Program-made: the position numbers and the translations under genes
In this document: piece after piece, positions 22,186 to 33,285 of the stretch
How the letters are laid out: each line of letters begins with the position of its first letter
Position numbering within the stretch: the stretch's first letter is position 1
Assembly: GCA_033398695.1 (NCBI GenBank)
Contig: JAWKAU010000045.1
Span: 124,001-188,000, forward strand
From: Orobanche coerulescens
Taxonomy: Eukaryota > Streptophyta > Magnoliopsida > Lamiales > Orobanchaceae
Direction: 5' to 3'
DNA: 64,000 nt
The notes under the pieces: generated by a model
Seen by the model: only the letters and a program-made list of their open reading frames with translations
Told to the model about the DNA's origin: nothing
Database searches by the model: none

Positions 22186-23939
22186 TGTAACACCCCCAAA
22201 ATATCCCGATGTATTACAGTGCCGTGAATCCCACGTGGGACCCACAAGGCTAGTTAGAAAAATAGACATTTTAAGAAAATCGTGATAAAACCTTAAATTC
22301 AAGGGTTACATGACAAGAAACGAAAGATTTAAGGAAAAATGTAATTCGGAGAATTATTACACAACAAATGTTTTTCCAAAGAAAATAATTTATTCCAATT
22401 TAAGCAACGGCTAGAGATAATTCCAACACCGCTCAAGTCCGACCGACTCCTGGGAATGTCCCGCACATGATGAACAATTTTACAGTATGACGAGTCATAC
22501 CAGTTGCTGTGGTCGAGAATGCATATCAAATAACAACTACTAACAACAATATGCGACATTTTTACAATCACCGTACCTAGCAATCACAAGGAATATTTCA
22601 TCATTCAACCGACGTGTCTCCTTCTTTATCACATAAACCCCCAAGGTCGCAACCAAGGGTCACGGAAGTATCCACACGGGAATACCCCGGAACATAGGTG
22701 CCCAATTCGGGTCTTACCCCCTAACACATTTCCACACGGGTACCATACAGGTTTTATCCCCAACACATCGGCCCATTTATAACATCTTTAGAGAAAGACA
22801 ATGTCGGCTTTTATCAAAATGGCACGTACACACATACGGTATAACATTGATATTAGAAATTCACGAGCAAGATTTCACTTGCCTGTGATCCGATAGTAGG
22901 TGCTTTATGATAACGAAGTCCCCACGCCCGCTCGAGCTTAACCTAGCCACGAGACACCCGATTAACACTTCGTACGGATCATAATGAATAAAACTAGTCT
23001 CCCTTTCCTAACCGGATTCCTAGTGTAGTTTTAATTGTCGGTATGAGTATCGTTTCCAAGTTTTCAAGTGTCGTTTATCTCGTTCAATCTTATAGTTAAC
23101 ATTAGGTATATCGATTTACTCAAGAAGATAATCCTACCATTCTTCGGTTGTCAACGAATTATTATGGCGAAATCGAATCTTATGCTTTCTAATACAATTC
23201 TATATTCCGAATACTACAATCGACGGATTTTATTGCACAATAACTCCGGTGGTTTAACAACCAATATTAATTATACTATCGAATTACTTCCTTAGTTTGC
23301 TAAGTGTCAAACGGTGGAACAATGGAGGGTGACTACGAACAATGGAACATACGGTGACGGATTACTACGAATTTCCCCACAATTGATTCGTCAAATTTTA
23401 CATTCCTAGTGATGATTTGAAGTGAAATTTCGTTTGCATGAAACAAAACATATAAGAAACGGAATTTCTGGTTACTACAATTTCATCCGACAAGATTGTC
23501 TATGAAGTTTAGCAAAATCTAACCCATACCCGCAATATAACAAGTATTAACTAAGAAAACATCGAAGATATAACTCCAGGGATTGGTGGCTTACCTTTTT
23601 GGAAGAAAATAGTGAAGATAGTTGACGGATTCACAAGAACTACGAGGAGAACGAGAAGTGACTTGAACGACTTGGATAATCTTCACCGGAGCTCAAGAAT
23701 CCACCTCCTTAATGTTAATTCAAGTGTTTAAGGCTTAAGAACCGGGTATAGGGCTAGGAATTTCTCCAAGGGTGGTAGTTTTGTGGTGTTGGGTCGTGCA
23801 AATGAAGAAGGGAGTTATCATTTTATAAAACTGGATTTTGATAACGTACGTTAACGATAAGAGTGTTACGTACGTAAGGTGTATTACGTACGTAACAGTG
23901 CGATGACAACGTACGTAAAGAACTAACTGCCCGAAATGT
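22186..23939 (-). repeat. Element Y: 5' LTR, truncated
   Basis: It matches 15121-16873 with few differences, then joins LINE sequence at 23938-23940 (2-bp shared CC). Lost are the outer 478 bp of U3 and with them part of the palindrome array. The TATA box and the four proximal palindromes remain. Confidence 0.92.
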
Positions 23940-24114
23940 GCCGAATCAGATCCCTATTGAGACGTGGCTTTGTCTGGGGGAAGTCGGAGTTCAGTGGCTA
24001 GCAGAGCTGTTCAACATCCTCCTCGGAGGTTCTAAGATGCCGACGGAGTGGAGGCATAGTATTGTCGTGCCATTTTTCAAGAACGAAGGTGATGCTCAGA
24101 GTTGTAGTAACTAT
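23938..24114 (+). repeat. Duplicated LINE fragment
   Basis: This 177-bp piece repeats LINE positions 13216-13392 (from CCGAATCAGATCC to ACTAT) with several substitutions and reads PNQIPIETWLCLG. It carries the ACTAT target site directly before the second LTR X. It is part of a segmental duplication, not a separate LINE insertion. Confidence 0.92.
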
Positions 24115-26107
24115 TGTTAGGAGTATGCCCTCGAATGTCACTCAGAGGTTGTTGAGTGAGGGCCTTGTACTTGTAATTATGTAAACCATTTATATAAGGC
24201 AAATGAATGTTTCTTTATTTACTGGTAGTTACTGGCATTCCTAACTCGTAAATAAACTTATAGAAACTAGTCCATGTATTTGAGAGCAAAACGTTCCACT
24301 CCTTATTGGATAAGGGGGCCGGCACTGGAAATGTTTATAGCTCAAATACTTAATCGTTCGCAAGTCGATGAAACTTGACTGGGCATTAAGTTTATGTGAA
24401 GACTTGTATGACGTGTTCTTTGACATGGAGTTTGCCTGTCGAACACTAATGGTTAGTGGGAGCACACGTTATAGGTATGCTTATTATATTAGTATACTCG
24501 AACCGACTCACCCTCGATTCGTCACTCGGATTTCACTCCGGGACAGTCAATGACGGAATCGAAAGGTTGTGATAGGTATTCGTGAACCTTCGACTTGAGG
24601 ATTTAGTAGGGATGTGCTTGTGACGTCAAGATTTTCATTAGAGTAGTTCGACCGTAAACCTAAGGCGGGGTCAACATCGACGTGCATCTTGACGGGCAAG
24701 TAGCAGGTCCTACTGAATACCAAGATAGAATTCTTTCTCCTGTTAGTGAACGGGTTATATGTCCTATGCGGTTATTGGAAGATGAGATCATAAGTCTTTG
24801 GCCAAAGCATTGGAGCTATCTGTATTAGATACACGAGAGCTCGATGATCTCGATTTGCATTAACGCATGCATAGCGTCAAGTACAGATAGGGTTTGACTG
24901 ACCGTGACCCTATAACTTGATCGGGATATTTGAAAGAAGGGTTTATACGTATACTGGTATTCACGACAGAATGGTTCTTGAATGATCCCAATCATTCGTT
25001 CTCAGTCGGGGTACAGTGTAGGCCACCAGGCTGGCTAGGTGGTGCTACTACTCTTTGGTTCCTCCCATTGCTGACTGAGACGGACATACCGAGTCGCGCA
25101 TTAGGATTGACGACGGTATGAATTAAGCTAATTCTCTCTTTATAAATATTGGATATTGGATATCTAATTTATTGGGACATTGGATGTCTAAATTGATTTA
25201 TTGGATAAATTAATTTACGGCCTAATGAATTAAATAAATTACTGGGTGATTAATTTAATTCGTGAATATAATTATTTCTTGGAGAAATTAATTATGTCAT
25301 AATGTATTTGATATGATTAAATTATTTGGATTAATTAATTGATATAAATACATCGGAACGGAATCGGAGTTTATCTGTTTGGACTCACGGGAGTCCGAAA
25401 CGAACCGAACTCGTCCGAATTTCATCTTGGCCCCCCTCCCTCTTTCCACCTTGCTTCCTTTTGTTTCTTGTTCCATTCTTTAATGGATGATTAAGACTTG
25501 TGGGGCAAGTGTTGTAGTGGGATGAGTTGTTACCTTGGGTGGGAATAGAATAAAAGTAGAAGACATCATCTCTCAAATGATTCATTCATTTCTCACGGTT
25601 TATGAAGAGAGAGAGAGAGAGAGAGAAAAGAATTTTTGAGTTCATTTCTTAAGTCTTCTTCTTGTTCTTCATTTCTTCTTGGTTTTCTTTGAGAAATTTC
25701 AAGAGATTAATTGAGAGTTGTGAGTTATACACTTAGAGTGTGATAATCTCATATTGCAAGCTTCATCACCTAGCTCTAGCCGTATCCTCGGAGGATAGCA
25801 AGGTGTTGTCATTCCGTTCGTTTTTCCGGTGCGTGGCAAGTAGAGACGCGGTGCTTTCGGCGTTGGATCGTTCAAGGGCTTGAAGCGGAAGAGATTCGTA
25901 GAGATCAAGCAAAGCTTGGGGAATAGCTCAAGAGAAGGTTATCCATTTAATCAACGGACTACGAGGGTATGTTTCTTGTATCTCTTGTGTTTCGTTTTTG
26001 ATATTCGTATATACTTAGCTCGATCGATCCTCGTAGGGATTCGGATCGAATTAATTTTCGTTTTACCGCTTCCGCTGGGCCTTCGTTTTAGGCACCGAAT
26101 CCCAACA
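24115..26107 (+). repeat. Solo LTR X, complete (copy 2)
   Basis: It is 1,993 bp, starts TGTTAGGAG, ends AATCCCAACA, and is flanked by ACTAT at 24110-24114 and 26108-26112. No internal region is present, so this is a solo LTR left by LTR-LTR recombination. A CTTCCGCTG stretch close to the end resembles the end of LTR C. That suggests a Ty1/copia parent, an inference. Confidence 0.88.
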
Positions 26108-27470
26108 ACTATAGGGGTATTAAACTCCTCAGTCATACTATGAAACTTTGGGAAAGAGTGGTAGACTGCAGGGTTAGAAGAGAAGTTGGGATCTCAGAGA
26201 ACCAATTTAGCTTCATGCCGGGGAGGTCCACGATTGAGGCCATTCATCTCGTCAGACGTCTTTTGGAGAAGTTTAGAGAGCGGCGTAAGGACCTCCATAT
26301 GGTGTTCATAGATCTAGAGAAGGCTTATGATAGCATTCAGTGCGATGTTATTTGGAGGAGCCTAGTAGAGAAGAGGGTGTCGTTGCCGTTCATTAAGGCG
26401 ATCCAAGACATGTACTCCCAATCTAGGATGTGCGTTAGGAACCTAGTTGCTGACACCTAGTATTTCCCGATTGAGATAGGGCTACACCAGGGGTCGGCGC
26501 AAAGCCCTCTTTTCTTCGATCTAATCCTTGACGTCATTTCGCGGGGATTTAAGATGGCGTCCCGTGGTGCATTCTTTTTGCTGACGACATTATGTTAGTG
26601 GTGGAGTCGAGGAGGGAGGTGAAATCGAAGTTGGAGCTATGGAGGTCTAAGTTAGAATCCCAGGGCTTGCGTGTGAGCCGGTCTAAGACCGAGTATCTCT
26701 GGTATAACTTTAGTGGTGAGGCCAACGAGGAAGATATAGAGGTAATGATTTTGGATCAGATCGCACCCCATACGGATAAGTTTAAGTATTTGGTTTCGAC
26801 CATTCAGAAGGAAGGTGAGTGTGAAGATGATATCACTCATCGCATCAAGGCGGGGTGGCTAAGGTGGAGAGCAGCGACAGGGGTCCTGTGCGACAAGAAA
26901 GTCCCTCTAAAGTTGAAGGGTAAATTCTATAGAGCGGCAATCCGACCTGCAATGTTGTATGGCTCCGAATGTTGGGCGATGAAGAATCCGCTTGAGAGCA
27001 AGTTGGAAGTGGCTGAAATGAGAATGTTACGTTGGTCGTGTGGTCGCACAATGTTAGATAGAATCACAAACGGGATTTTCAGGAATGCGCTGGAAGTGGC
27101 TCCTATTTCAGCGATAGTTAGGGAAGGAAGATTGAGATGGTTTGGCCACGTCCGCAGGAGGCAGGTATCTACTACGGTGAGGAGGGTCGAGAGTTTATTG
27201 GTTGTCGGGGAGAGGAGGAGAGGCAGACCAATGAGGACGTGGGAGGAGCAGCTGAGATTAGATTTGAAGGCCTTAAACCTTTTCGAGACCGTGACTGTTG
27301 ATAGGTGCGCTTGGAGGCGCCAGATCAGAGTTGTGGATTCTTTTGTAGGGTGCGGTGCCGTAGTTGAGAGCCTCAGGGTTGGGTTGTCTCGGTTTGACCT
27401 AGAGCATTGCATTTTTTTTACTTTTATTGTATATTTTATCCTATTGTCTTTGCGTGTGGTGTATTGTTGA
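26108..27470 (+). pseudogene. LINE ORF, reverse transcriptase and C-terminal region
   Basis: The RT continues after ACTAT as YRGIKLLSHTMKLWERV, FSFMPGRSTIEAIHLVRRL and MVFIDLEKAYDS, then GLHQGSAQSP and the catalytic FADD at 26577-26588. The C-terminal region includes RVSRSKTEYLWY, YGSECWAMK, MLRWSCGRT and RLRWFGHVRRR, which are hallmarks of plant RTE elements. A TAG at 26458-26460 and a frameshift near 26557 break the frame. From 26592 it is open for 292 codons, with the last 50 or so probably beyond the original stop. Confidence 0.92.
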
Positions 27471-27771
27471 CAAGGAGCTGTGCGCAGAGTCAACCTCTCT
27501 TCTGTTAGAGCAGCGTTCATCGGGAGTGAAGTAGCCAATTCTGTTAGGTAAGTCCCATTTGGATTAAGACATGGGCTCAGGTATAGTATCGAGCTTTTTC
27601 GAATCATATGCTTTCCTTTGTATTTATCACTCAATATTCTGCTGTACACTAAGCTGGGGGTCTTCACGGAAACAGCCTCCCTACCATAATAAGTAGGGGC
27701 ATGGTTTGTGTACATCTTACCCTCCCCAGACCCTGCTCTGAGCGGGATATACTGGGTATGTTTGGTTTGGT
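27471..27771 (+). other. LINE 3' untranslated region
   Basis: This noncoding 3' tail ends CTGGGTATGTTTGG, next to the target duplication. Plant RTE elements typically end in a TTG-rich tail of this kind. Confidence 0.75.
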
Positions 27772-29086
27772 TCAGCAGTACACTTTTCGTCATTTTTCAT
27801 CTCTCTCATCCTTTAGGCGATTTCCAGTGATTTTGGGTGATTTGTGAATATTAATCCGTGGAGTTCCTTAGTTTGTCTATTGTAGTACTCTGAAGGAAGT
27901 TACCATCATCCTAATCATCATGTTTTGCCAGAATTCAAGATATTTTGGCATAGAACCCTAACTTTGTCAATTTTGGGGGTTTTTCGGGATTTGTCTATTT
28001 AAACTCGAGTTGTTCATTTATGTTGTGATATTTCTTATTGATTATTGTTATTGGGTGATTCCCAATCCGTTTTCATCGAGTTAAGTCCATGAATTATTGA
28101 TTCGGCGAGGTTTTGTGAAACCCCTCGCCCGTATTGATCATACGTGTATTGTTGTGGTTGGTAATCAGGGTTGTGGGCTTATTCTGTTCGGTTACTGATG
28201 TCGTTTAGGACTGATTCTTGTTAATCTCTCATTTAGGAGCAGACATGTTCACTCCATGTCATATCTACTCGTCGTTTATTTTCCGTCTCGTCGAAGATGT
28301 CTCAAAGGAAAGTACTTTACATTTGTATGCATATTCTAGTATTTGATTTATGGCTTCCTGTGTATGTTGTGGATGTGAATGCGTATGTTCACCCACGGAT
28401 GGTCTGACGGGGCCTCTGGGGATACGTAGTGCCGTGTGTACACGTATAGTGAACTGGGGTTAACTACCCAGGGATGATCCGACGGGGCCTCTGTGGGGTG
28501 CGTTGGCCGTGAGTCTCGTACCAACGGTTAACCTTTGAAATGTTTTGTTGGAGAACTATATTTTGTGCATGTGCACCTCAATATTCCAGATTATAAATAT
28601 TTTCTAAAATGATTTTTGGCGCATAATTCATCTGATTAGAATGGTAGTTCAAATGGATTGTACTTGCACTCGCTATTGTCGCTAACCCCTTAAATGGGGG
28701 AAATACTTTTGTATTTCATGTACAGGTCATGGAGGCGATCGGGCATGTGGACAGTACGAGGATGATGGGCAAGGGTGATTCTATTCAATGGTCGTTTGCT
28801 TGGCGTCTTGTCTTTTAGTTTTATTAATTATGTCGTTTATTTCAGTACTCGGGTACTTTCTTCTTTTGGACTTGTATTTGTTTGTGGATCCGGTTTAGGA
28901 AAGATTTTATTTATTACTGTCGGGTTCGGTCTATTTGTTTTGAATGTCTTAAAATTGTTGTATCGTTTGTATGTTGATGATGTTTGTTATCAGTCATGAT
29001 GTCGATTTGGTGCGTTAGCCTGGTGGATTCCAAAGGGTTTGGTCCACGGTGCTGTAATATGACCTGAACGTCTTCGAGGTGTTACA
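27772..29086 (+). repeat. Middle A LTR, right part
   Basis: The LTR resumes from TCAGCAGTACAC and matches 5660-6972, ending GAGGTGTTACA at 29086. It contains the paired direct repeat seen in the first LTR (near 28390-28495). Together with 11806-12627 it makes one complete LTR serving as the 3' LTR of A2 and 5' LTR of A3. Confidence 0.9.
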
Positions 29087-29091
29087 GAATA

Positions 29092-29299
29092 TGGTATTGT
29101 AGCTTAGGTTTATGGATACCTAGACTGTCGGTTATTTGGGTCTATTCGAGTGTCGTTTCCGAACAGTATCACTACAATGCTATCATCTCGGTACGCCTGT
29201 GCTCGTAAGTTTTCCTAACTTGACTCGTTGCTTTTCCCTGTGTTGTTCCTTTCTTAATATCGTGATGTGTTTTGCGTTTGAACTGTAGTCACTAGTTAC
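29092..29299 (+). other. A3: degenerate primer site and 5' leader
   Basis: TGGTATTGTAGC at 29092-29103 is the same variant primer site as in A2. The rest is untranslated leader homologous to 6990-7189, with no gene visible. Confidence 0.6.
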
Positions 29300-30555
29300 T
29301 TCTTCAGAGTGCCTGCTGGAAGGGGAAGCAGACGCGGACGCGGTAGGGGACGTGGCGCAGCCGGTGGTGTGGCCATTTCCAATAGCTCTGAGGCTGGTTC
29401 GGCAACACCGTCTTTGTCGAATAGTGTTTAGCCTAGTGCCCGGGGTCAGCGGTATCAGTTTGCTAGCTTCGGTAATGCTAATGATAACGTCGGATAGGTA
29501 AAATTCTACAGCAAGTAGCGAATCAGATGGCTCTACTAACTCAGACGGTCCTGGTTAATCAAGCTAATGCTACTCCGGTTCCGCCTACTGGTTCTGGTAC
29601 CGACAAGTTGCTTCAGAATGTGATTCGTATGCGTCCTCCACAGTTTAATGGTACTTCTGACCCTTCTGGTTGAGTGAGTTGGATATTTGAGATGGAAAAA
29701 GTATTCGAGGCAGCAAACTGCTCCGAAGAGAGGAATGTATTAATTGGTTAGTACTTTCTCGCCAAGGAGACGGCCACGTGGTGGCAGGCAGTGAAACCGC
29801 GTGACTGGGCAGCTACGTGGGATGAGTTCAGGGAATTTATGGAGGCTGAGTATTGTCCGTGGCCAGTGAAAGAGGGAAGCATTCGAGCTTTCTTCGAGTC
29901 AAAACCCTAGGATGTTCCCCTCTATCAAGCAATCAAAGATTATAACCAGCAGCTACATTTCATGAGGAATCAGGTCCGGGACGAACAGGACAAGATACGC
30001 CTCTTCCACATGCGGATGAAGCCGAGGGTTTGCCATTATATGTCAGGCCTTGGGTGTGCGACTTTGAAAGACTATCAGAACAAGGTGATGGCCTATGACA
30101 TGTCTTTTTCTGCGATGGAGGTGGCAGCAGAGGGTAAGAAGCAGAAGACTTCCGGTTAGTTTTCAGGAAGTAAGTTTGGCGGGCACCAGAAGACTCAGTC
30201 TGGTCCGAGAGCCTTTGGGAATCAGTCCCCGTAATTTGGGCGAGGCCATGGTTCTAAGTATGCTCCGACTGTTCCTGTTCGTGGTCATACGTGTTTTAAA
30301 TGTGGTTGTCTGGGACATATGATGAGTGACTGTGACAGGCCGCCGTTATAGTGTCATAATTGTGGTCGTATGAGGCATCGTGCTGCGTACTGTGGAGATG
30401 CGAGTCGGGCACCAGTTACTCAAGTGTCGACCCCGGATACGATAGAACTGAGCGTGAATTAGGCTCCGACAGCTAATCAGCCTCAGCAGAGTTTCGGCAG
30501 CGGTCGAGGATGTAGACAGTTTTATAGAGGGGGAGCGTCTAGTGTGGGGTCTGTT
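29300..30555 (+). pseudogene. A3: gag (decayed)
   Basis: It follows A2 gag in order: Arg/Gly-rich start near 29320, MRPPQFNG near 29630, a 65-codon open piece at 29962-30159 (MRNQVRDEQDKIRLFHMRMK), and a zinc knuckle CFKCGCLGHMMSDC at 30292-30333. Stops are numerous. At about 30555 the sequence jumps to the RT leader, and the protease that follows in A2 is missing. Confidence 0.85.
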
Positions 30556-31174
30556 CTGGCCCCAATTTCAAAAATGCGATACCGTATGGCGCCTGCCGAG
30601 ATGCTTGAGTTGAAGAAATAGTTGGGAGAGTTGCTAGACATGGTTACATTCGACTGAGCGCTTCGCCTTGGGGCGCACCGATCTTGTTCGTAAGGAAAGA
30701 GGATGGGTCATTGTGTTTATGCATCGACTACCGAGAGTTAAACAAGGTGACCATCAAAAAAAGTATCCGCTTCCGAGGACTGATGACTTGTTTGACCAAT
30801 TACAAGGAGCGATTGTGTTCTCAAAAATTGATTTGAGATCGGGATATTACCAACCCCGAGTGAAAGATTTCGATATTCCGAAGATGGCCTTCCGGACGAG
30901 ATACGACCATTACGAGTTTGTGGTTATGCCATTCAGGCTAACCAACGCCTCAGTCGTGTTCATGCAGCTAATGAACAAGGTCTTCATTGAATATCTCGAT
31001 AAGTGTGTAGTCGTATTTATCGATGATATTCTGATATACTCGAGAAGCGAGGAGGAGCATGCACGTCATCTTCATATTGTGTTGGAGATCTTGAGAACTC
31101 AGCGTCTTTATGCAAAGTTCTCAAAGTATGAGTTTTGGTTGCGGGAGGTTATGTTTCTCGGTAACATGATATAG
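30556..31174 (+). pseudogene. A3: reverse transcriptase, protease deleted upstream
   Basis: MAPAEM starts at 30586. [17 protein letters not shown] and the catalytic FIDDILIYS (FIDD at 31017-31028) are visible in a 168-codon open stretch from 30668, whose first 25 codons are out of frame. Unlike A2, the aspartate-lysine codon before VVVFIDD is intact. Stops and a frameshift remain near 30618-30720. Confidence 0.88.
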
Positions 31175-31866
31175 GCCGAGGGTGTTCGTGTAGACCCACA
31201 TAAGATAGAGGCAGTGTTGGATTGGGCATTGCCCAAGAATGTGAAGGAAGTCCGTAGTTTTCTGGGTTTGGCAGGGTATTATCGAAGGTTTGTCGAGGGG
31301 TTCTCTAAACTCGCCCGATCGCTTACTCATTTGTTGCAGAAGTCAGAGAAGTTTGTGTGGACAGACGAGAGACAGAAGAGTTTTGAAGAGTTGAAGAAGC
31401 GGTTGACTACCGCTCCAGTCTTAACCTTACTGTGCGGTAATGAGGGCTTTTCAGTTTATAGCGATGGCCCAGGCCAAGGACTTGGATGTGTACTCATGCA
31501 GCACTAAAAGACGATTGCCTATGCTTCCCATCAGTTGAAACCGTATGTGTTGAATTATCCTACGCATGATCTTGAGTTGGCTGCAGTTGTATTTGCATTG
31601 AAGATTTGGCGTCACTACTTGTATGGCTCATCATGTTAGATTTTCACCGATCACAAGAGCCTGCAATATATATTCACACAGAAAGAACTGAATATGAGAC
31701 AGAGAAGGTGGCTGGAACTAATCCAGGATTACGATCTCGAAATCCTTTAACATCGGGGCAAGGCAAATGTTGTGGCAGATGCCTTGATTCGGAAATCGGT
31801 ATCGCTTCGGGCACTTGAGTTACTCATAGCTCAGCCAGGGCTCCAGGGAGAGTTGGTGGGGTTGAG
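31175..31866 (+). pseudogene. A3: RNase H (decayed)
   Basis: The open piece 31214-31507 holds [19 protein letters not shown] and [17 protein letters not shown], then a stop. Further motifs ([37 protein letters not shown]) can be read across stops up to about 31790. Confidence 0.85.
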
Positions 31867-33250
31867 TATTGATATTGTGTTACCAGAGAATGCTGGGCGG
31901 TTGTGCGCCCTTGAGATTTCTGATTCATGAAGATGGTGTGTTAAGATTCCAAGGTCAGCTGTGTGTTCCGAATGACCTGGAATTGAGGCATGGCATTATG
32001 CGGGAGGCTCATGCGTACCCTTACTCAGTCCATCCGGGCTCGAGTAAAATGTATAAGGATTTGAGGAAGAATTATTGGTGGAATGACATGAAGAATGAGG
32101 TGGTGCAGTTTGTGGCTAAGTGTTTGACTTGTCAGCAAGTCAAAATCGAACATCAGTGGCCAGCCGGATTGTTGAAACCACTTCCTGTCCCGGAATAAAA
32201 GTGGGAGGACGTCTCTATAGATTTTGTCATGAATTTGTTGAGGACGAAGATGGGAGTGAACATGGTGTGGGTGATCATGGATCGACTAACAAAGTTGACT
32301 CATTTTCTGGGCATCAAGGACACTTGGGGACCAGAGAATTTAGCTCGTATATTTATTGCGCAGATCGTGAGGCTTCATGGCACGCCGAAAACTAATATTT
32401 TGGACAGGGATGGTCAGTTTGTATCGCATTTCAGGCAAGCGGTACATAAGGCTTTGGGGACACATTTGCGTTTGAGCACATCCTTCCATCCTGAGATCGA
32501 TGAACAGTCCGAGCGTACCATCCAGATGTGCGAGGATATGTTGCGCGCGTGTGCACTAGACTGGAGTAGTGATTAGAAGGAACATCTGGCCCTGATCGAG
32601 TTCACTTATAATAATAGCTGGCATGCGACGATTAAGATGGAACCATATGAGGTGCTTTATGGCCGACGATGTCAATCACCAATATGTTGGAATGAGCCAT
32701 CCAATTTAGTTGGCACCGAGCTGGATCATGTGTTGGAAACTAGGAGGAAAGTCGAGTTGATTCGAGAGAGAATGCTGGCGGCTCAGAGTCGACAAAAGTT
32801 CTATGCGGATGTTAGGCATCGACCCTTGGAGTTTGAGGTAAGGGATCATGTCTTTTTTAGAGTATCTCCGTCGAAGGGAGTTTTCCGTTTTGGGAAAAAG
32901 GGAAAGCTTAGTCCAAGGTATATTGGACCTTTCGAGATATTGGAGAGAGTTGGCGAGTTGGCTTATCGTTTGGCATTACCCCCGTCGTTGAGCCATGTGC
33001 ATAGTGTACTCAGTTGAGAAAGTATGTTCCAGACCCGACTCATGTTATCGATTTTGGGGCCGTGGAAATCGAGAAGGATGTTACGTTTCAGGAGAGGCTG
33101 GTGAGGATTTTGGAATGTCGGGATAAACAGTTAAGGCAGAAAACCATTCCTTTGGTTAAGGTGCAATGGTCGAGACATGGAGTGGAGGAAGCGACATGGG
33201 AATTGGAGGAGGATATGCGTGCGACATACCCCGAACTTTTTGATCCTTAA
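31867..33250 (+). pseudogene. A3: integrase
   Basis: The zinc region ([28 protein letters not shown]) lies in 31869-32198. The core (VMDRLTK, LDRDGQF, DEQSERT) lies in 32229-32576, and the C-terminal domain in 32637-33250, ending YPELFDP at the natural stop. Breaks include stops near 32197 and 32574 and an 11-bp loss near 33009. About 100 bp present in A2 (10324-10427) is missing at 31917, between GATTTCT repeats. Confidence 0.9.
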
Positions 33251-33285
33251 GTTTCGGGACGAAACTTCTTTTTAGAGTGGGAGAA
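33249..33285 (+). promoter_or_regulatory. A3: pre-PPT hairpin and polypurine tract
   Basis: Arms AAGTTTCG and CGAAACTT (33249-33267) overlap the stop codon. AGAGTGGGAGAA follows, up to the LTR at 33286. Confidence 0.8.

Larger units (their letters stand above)
15121..23939 (-). mobile_element. Element Y: Ty3/gypsy element, 5' LTR truncated
   Basis: Two near-identical LTRs (15121-17351 and 22186-23939) flank a 4.8 kb interior encoding gag, protease, RT, RNase H and integrase on the minus strand. The primer site and polypurine tract are where expected. The right-hand LTR, which is the 5' LTR in element orientation, is missing its outer 478 bp or so. It joins LINE sequence there, so the right target duplication is lost. 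The very similar LTRs suggest a fairly recent insertion. Integrase C-terminal domain and long LTRs suggest a chromovirus. Confidence 0.92.
12628..27771 (+). mobile_element. RTE-clade LINE in LTR A, interrupted by solo LTR X and element Y
   Basis: The LINE is flanked by TCAGCAG at 12621-12627 and 27772-27778, which is one copy in the undisturbed A LTRs. Only about 2.4 kb is LINE sequence (12628-13392 and 26113-27771); the rest is nested insertion. It is 5' truncated and lacks the endonuclease, which is usual for LINEs. The reverse transcriptase motifs and the 3' end ACTGGGTATGTTTGG fit plant RTE elements, which often end in a TGGGTATGTTGTTG-like tail. Confidence 0.88.

Noticed and set aside
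26927..27793. 288-codon minus-strand open frame
   Set aside because: It is the complement of the LINE reverse transcriptase region, whose plus-strand frame has clear RTE motifs.
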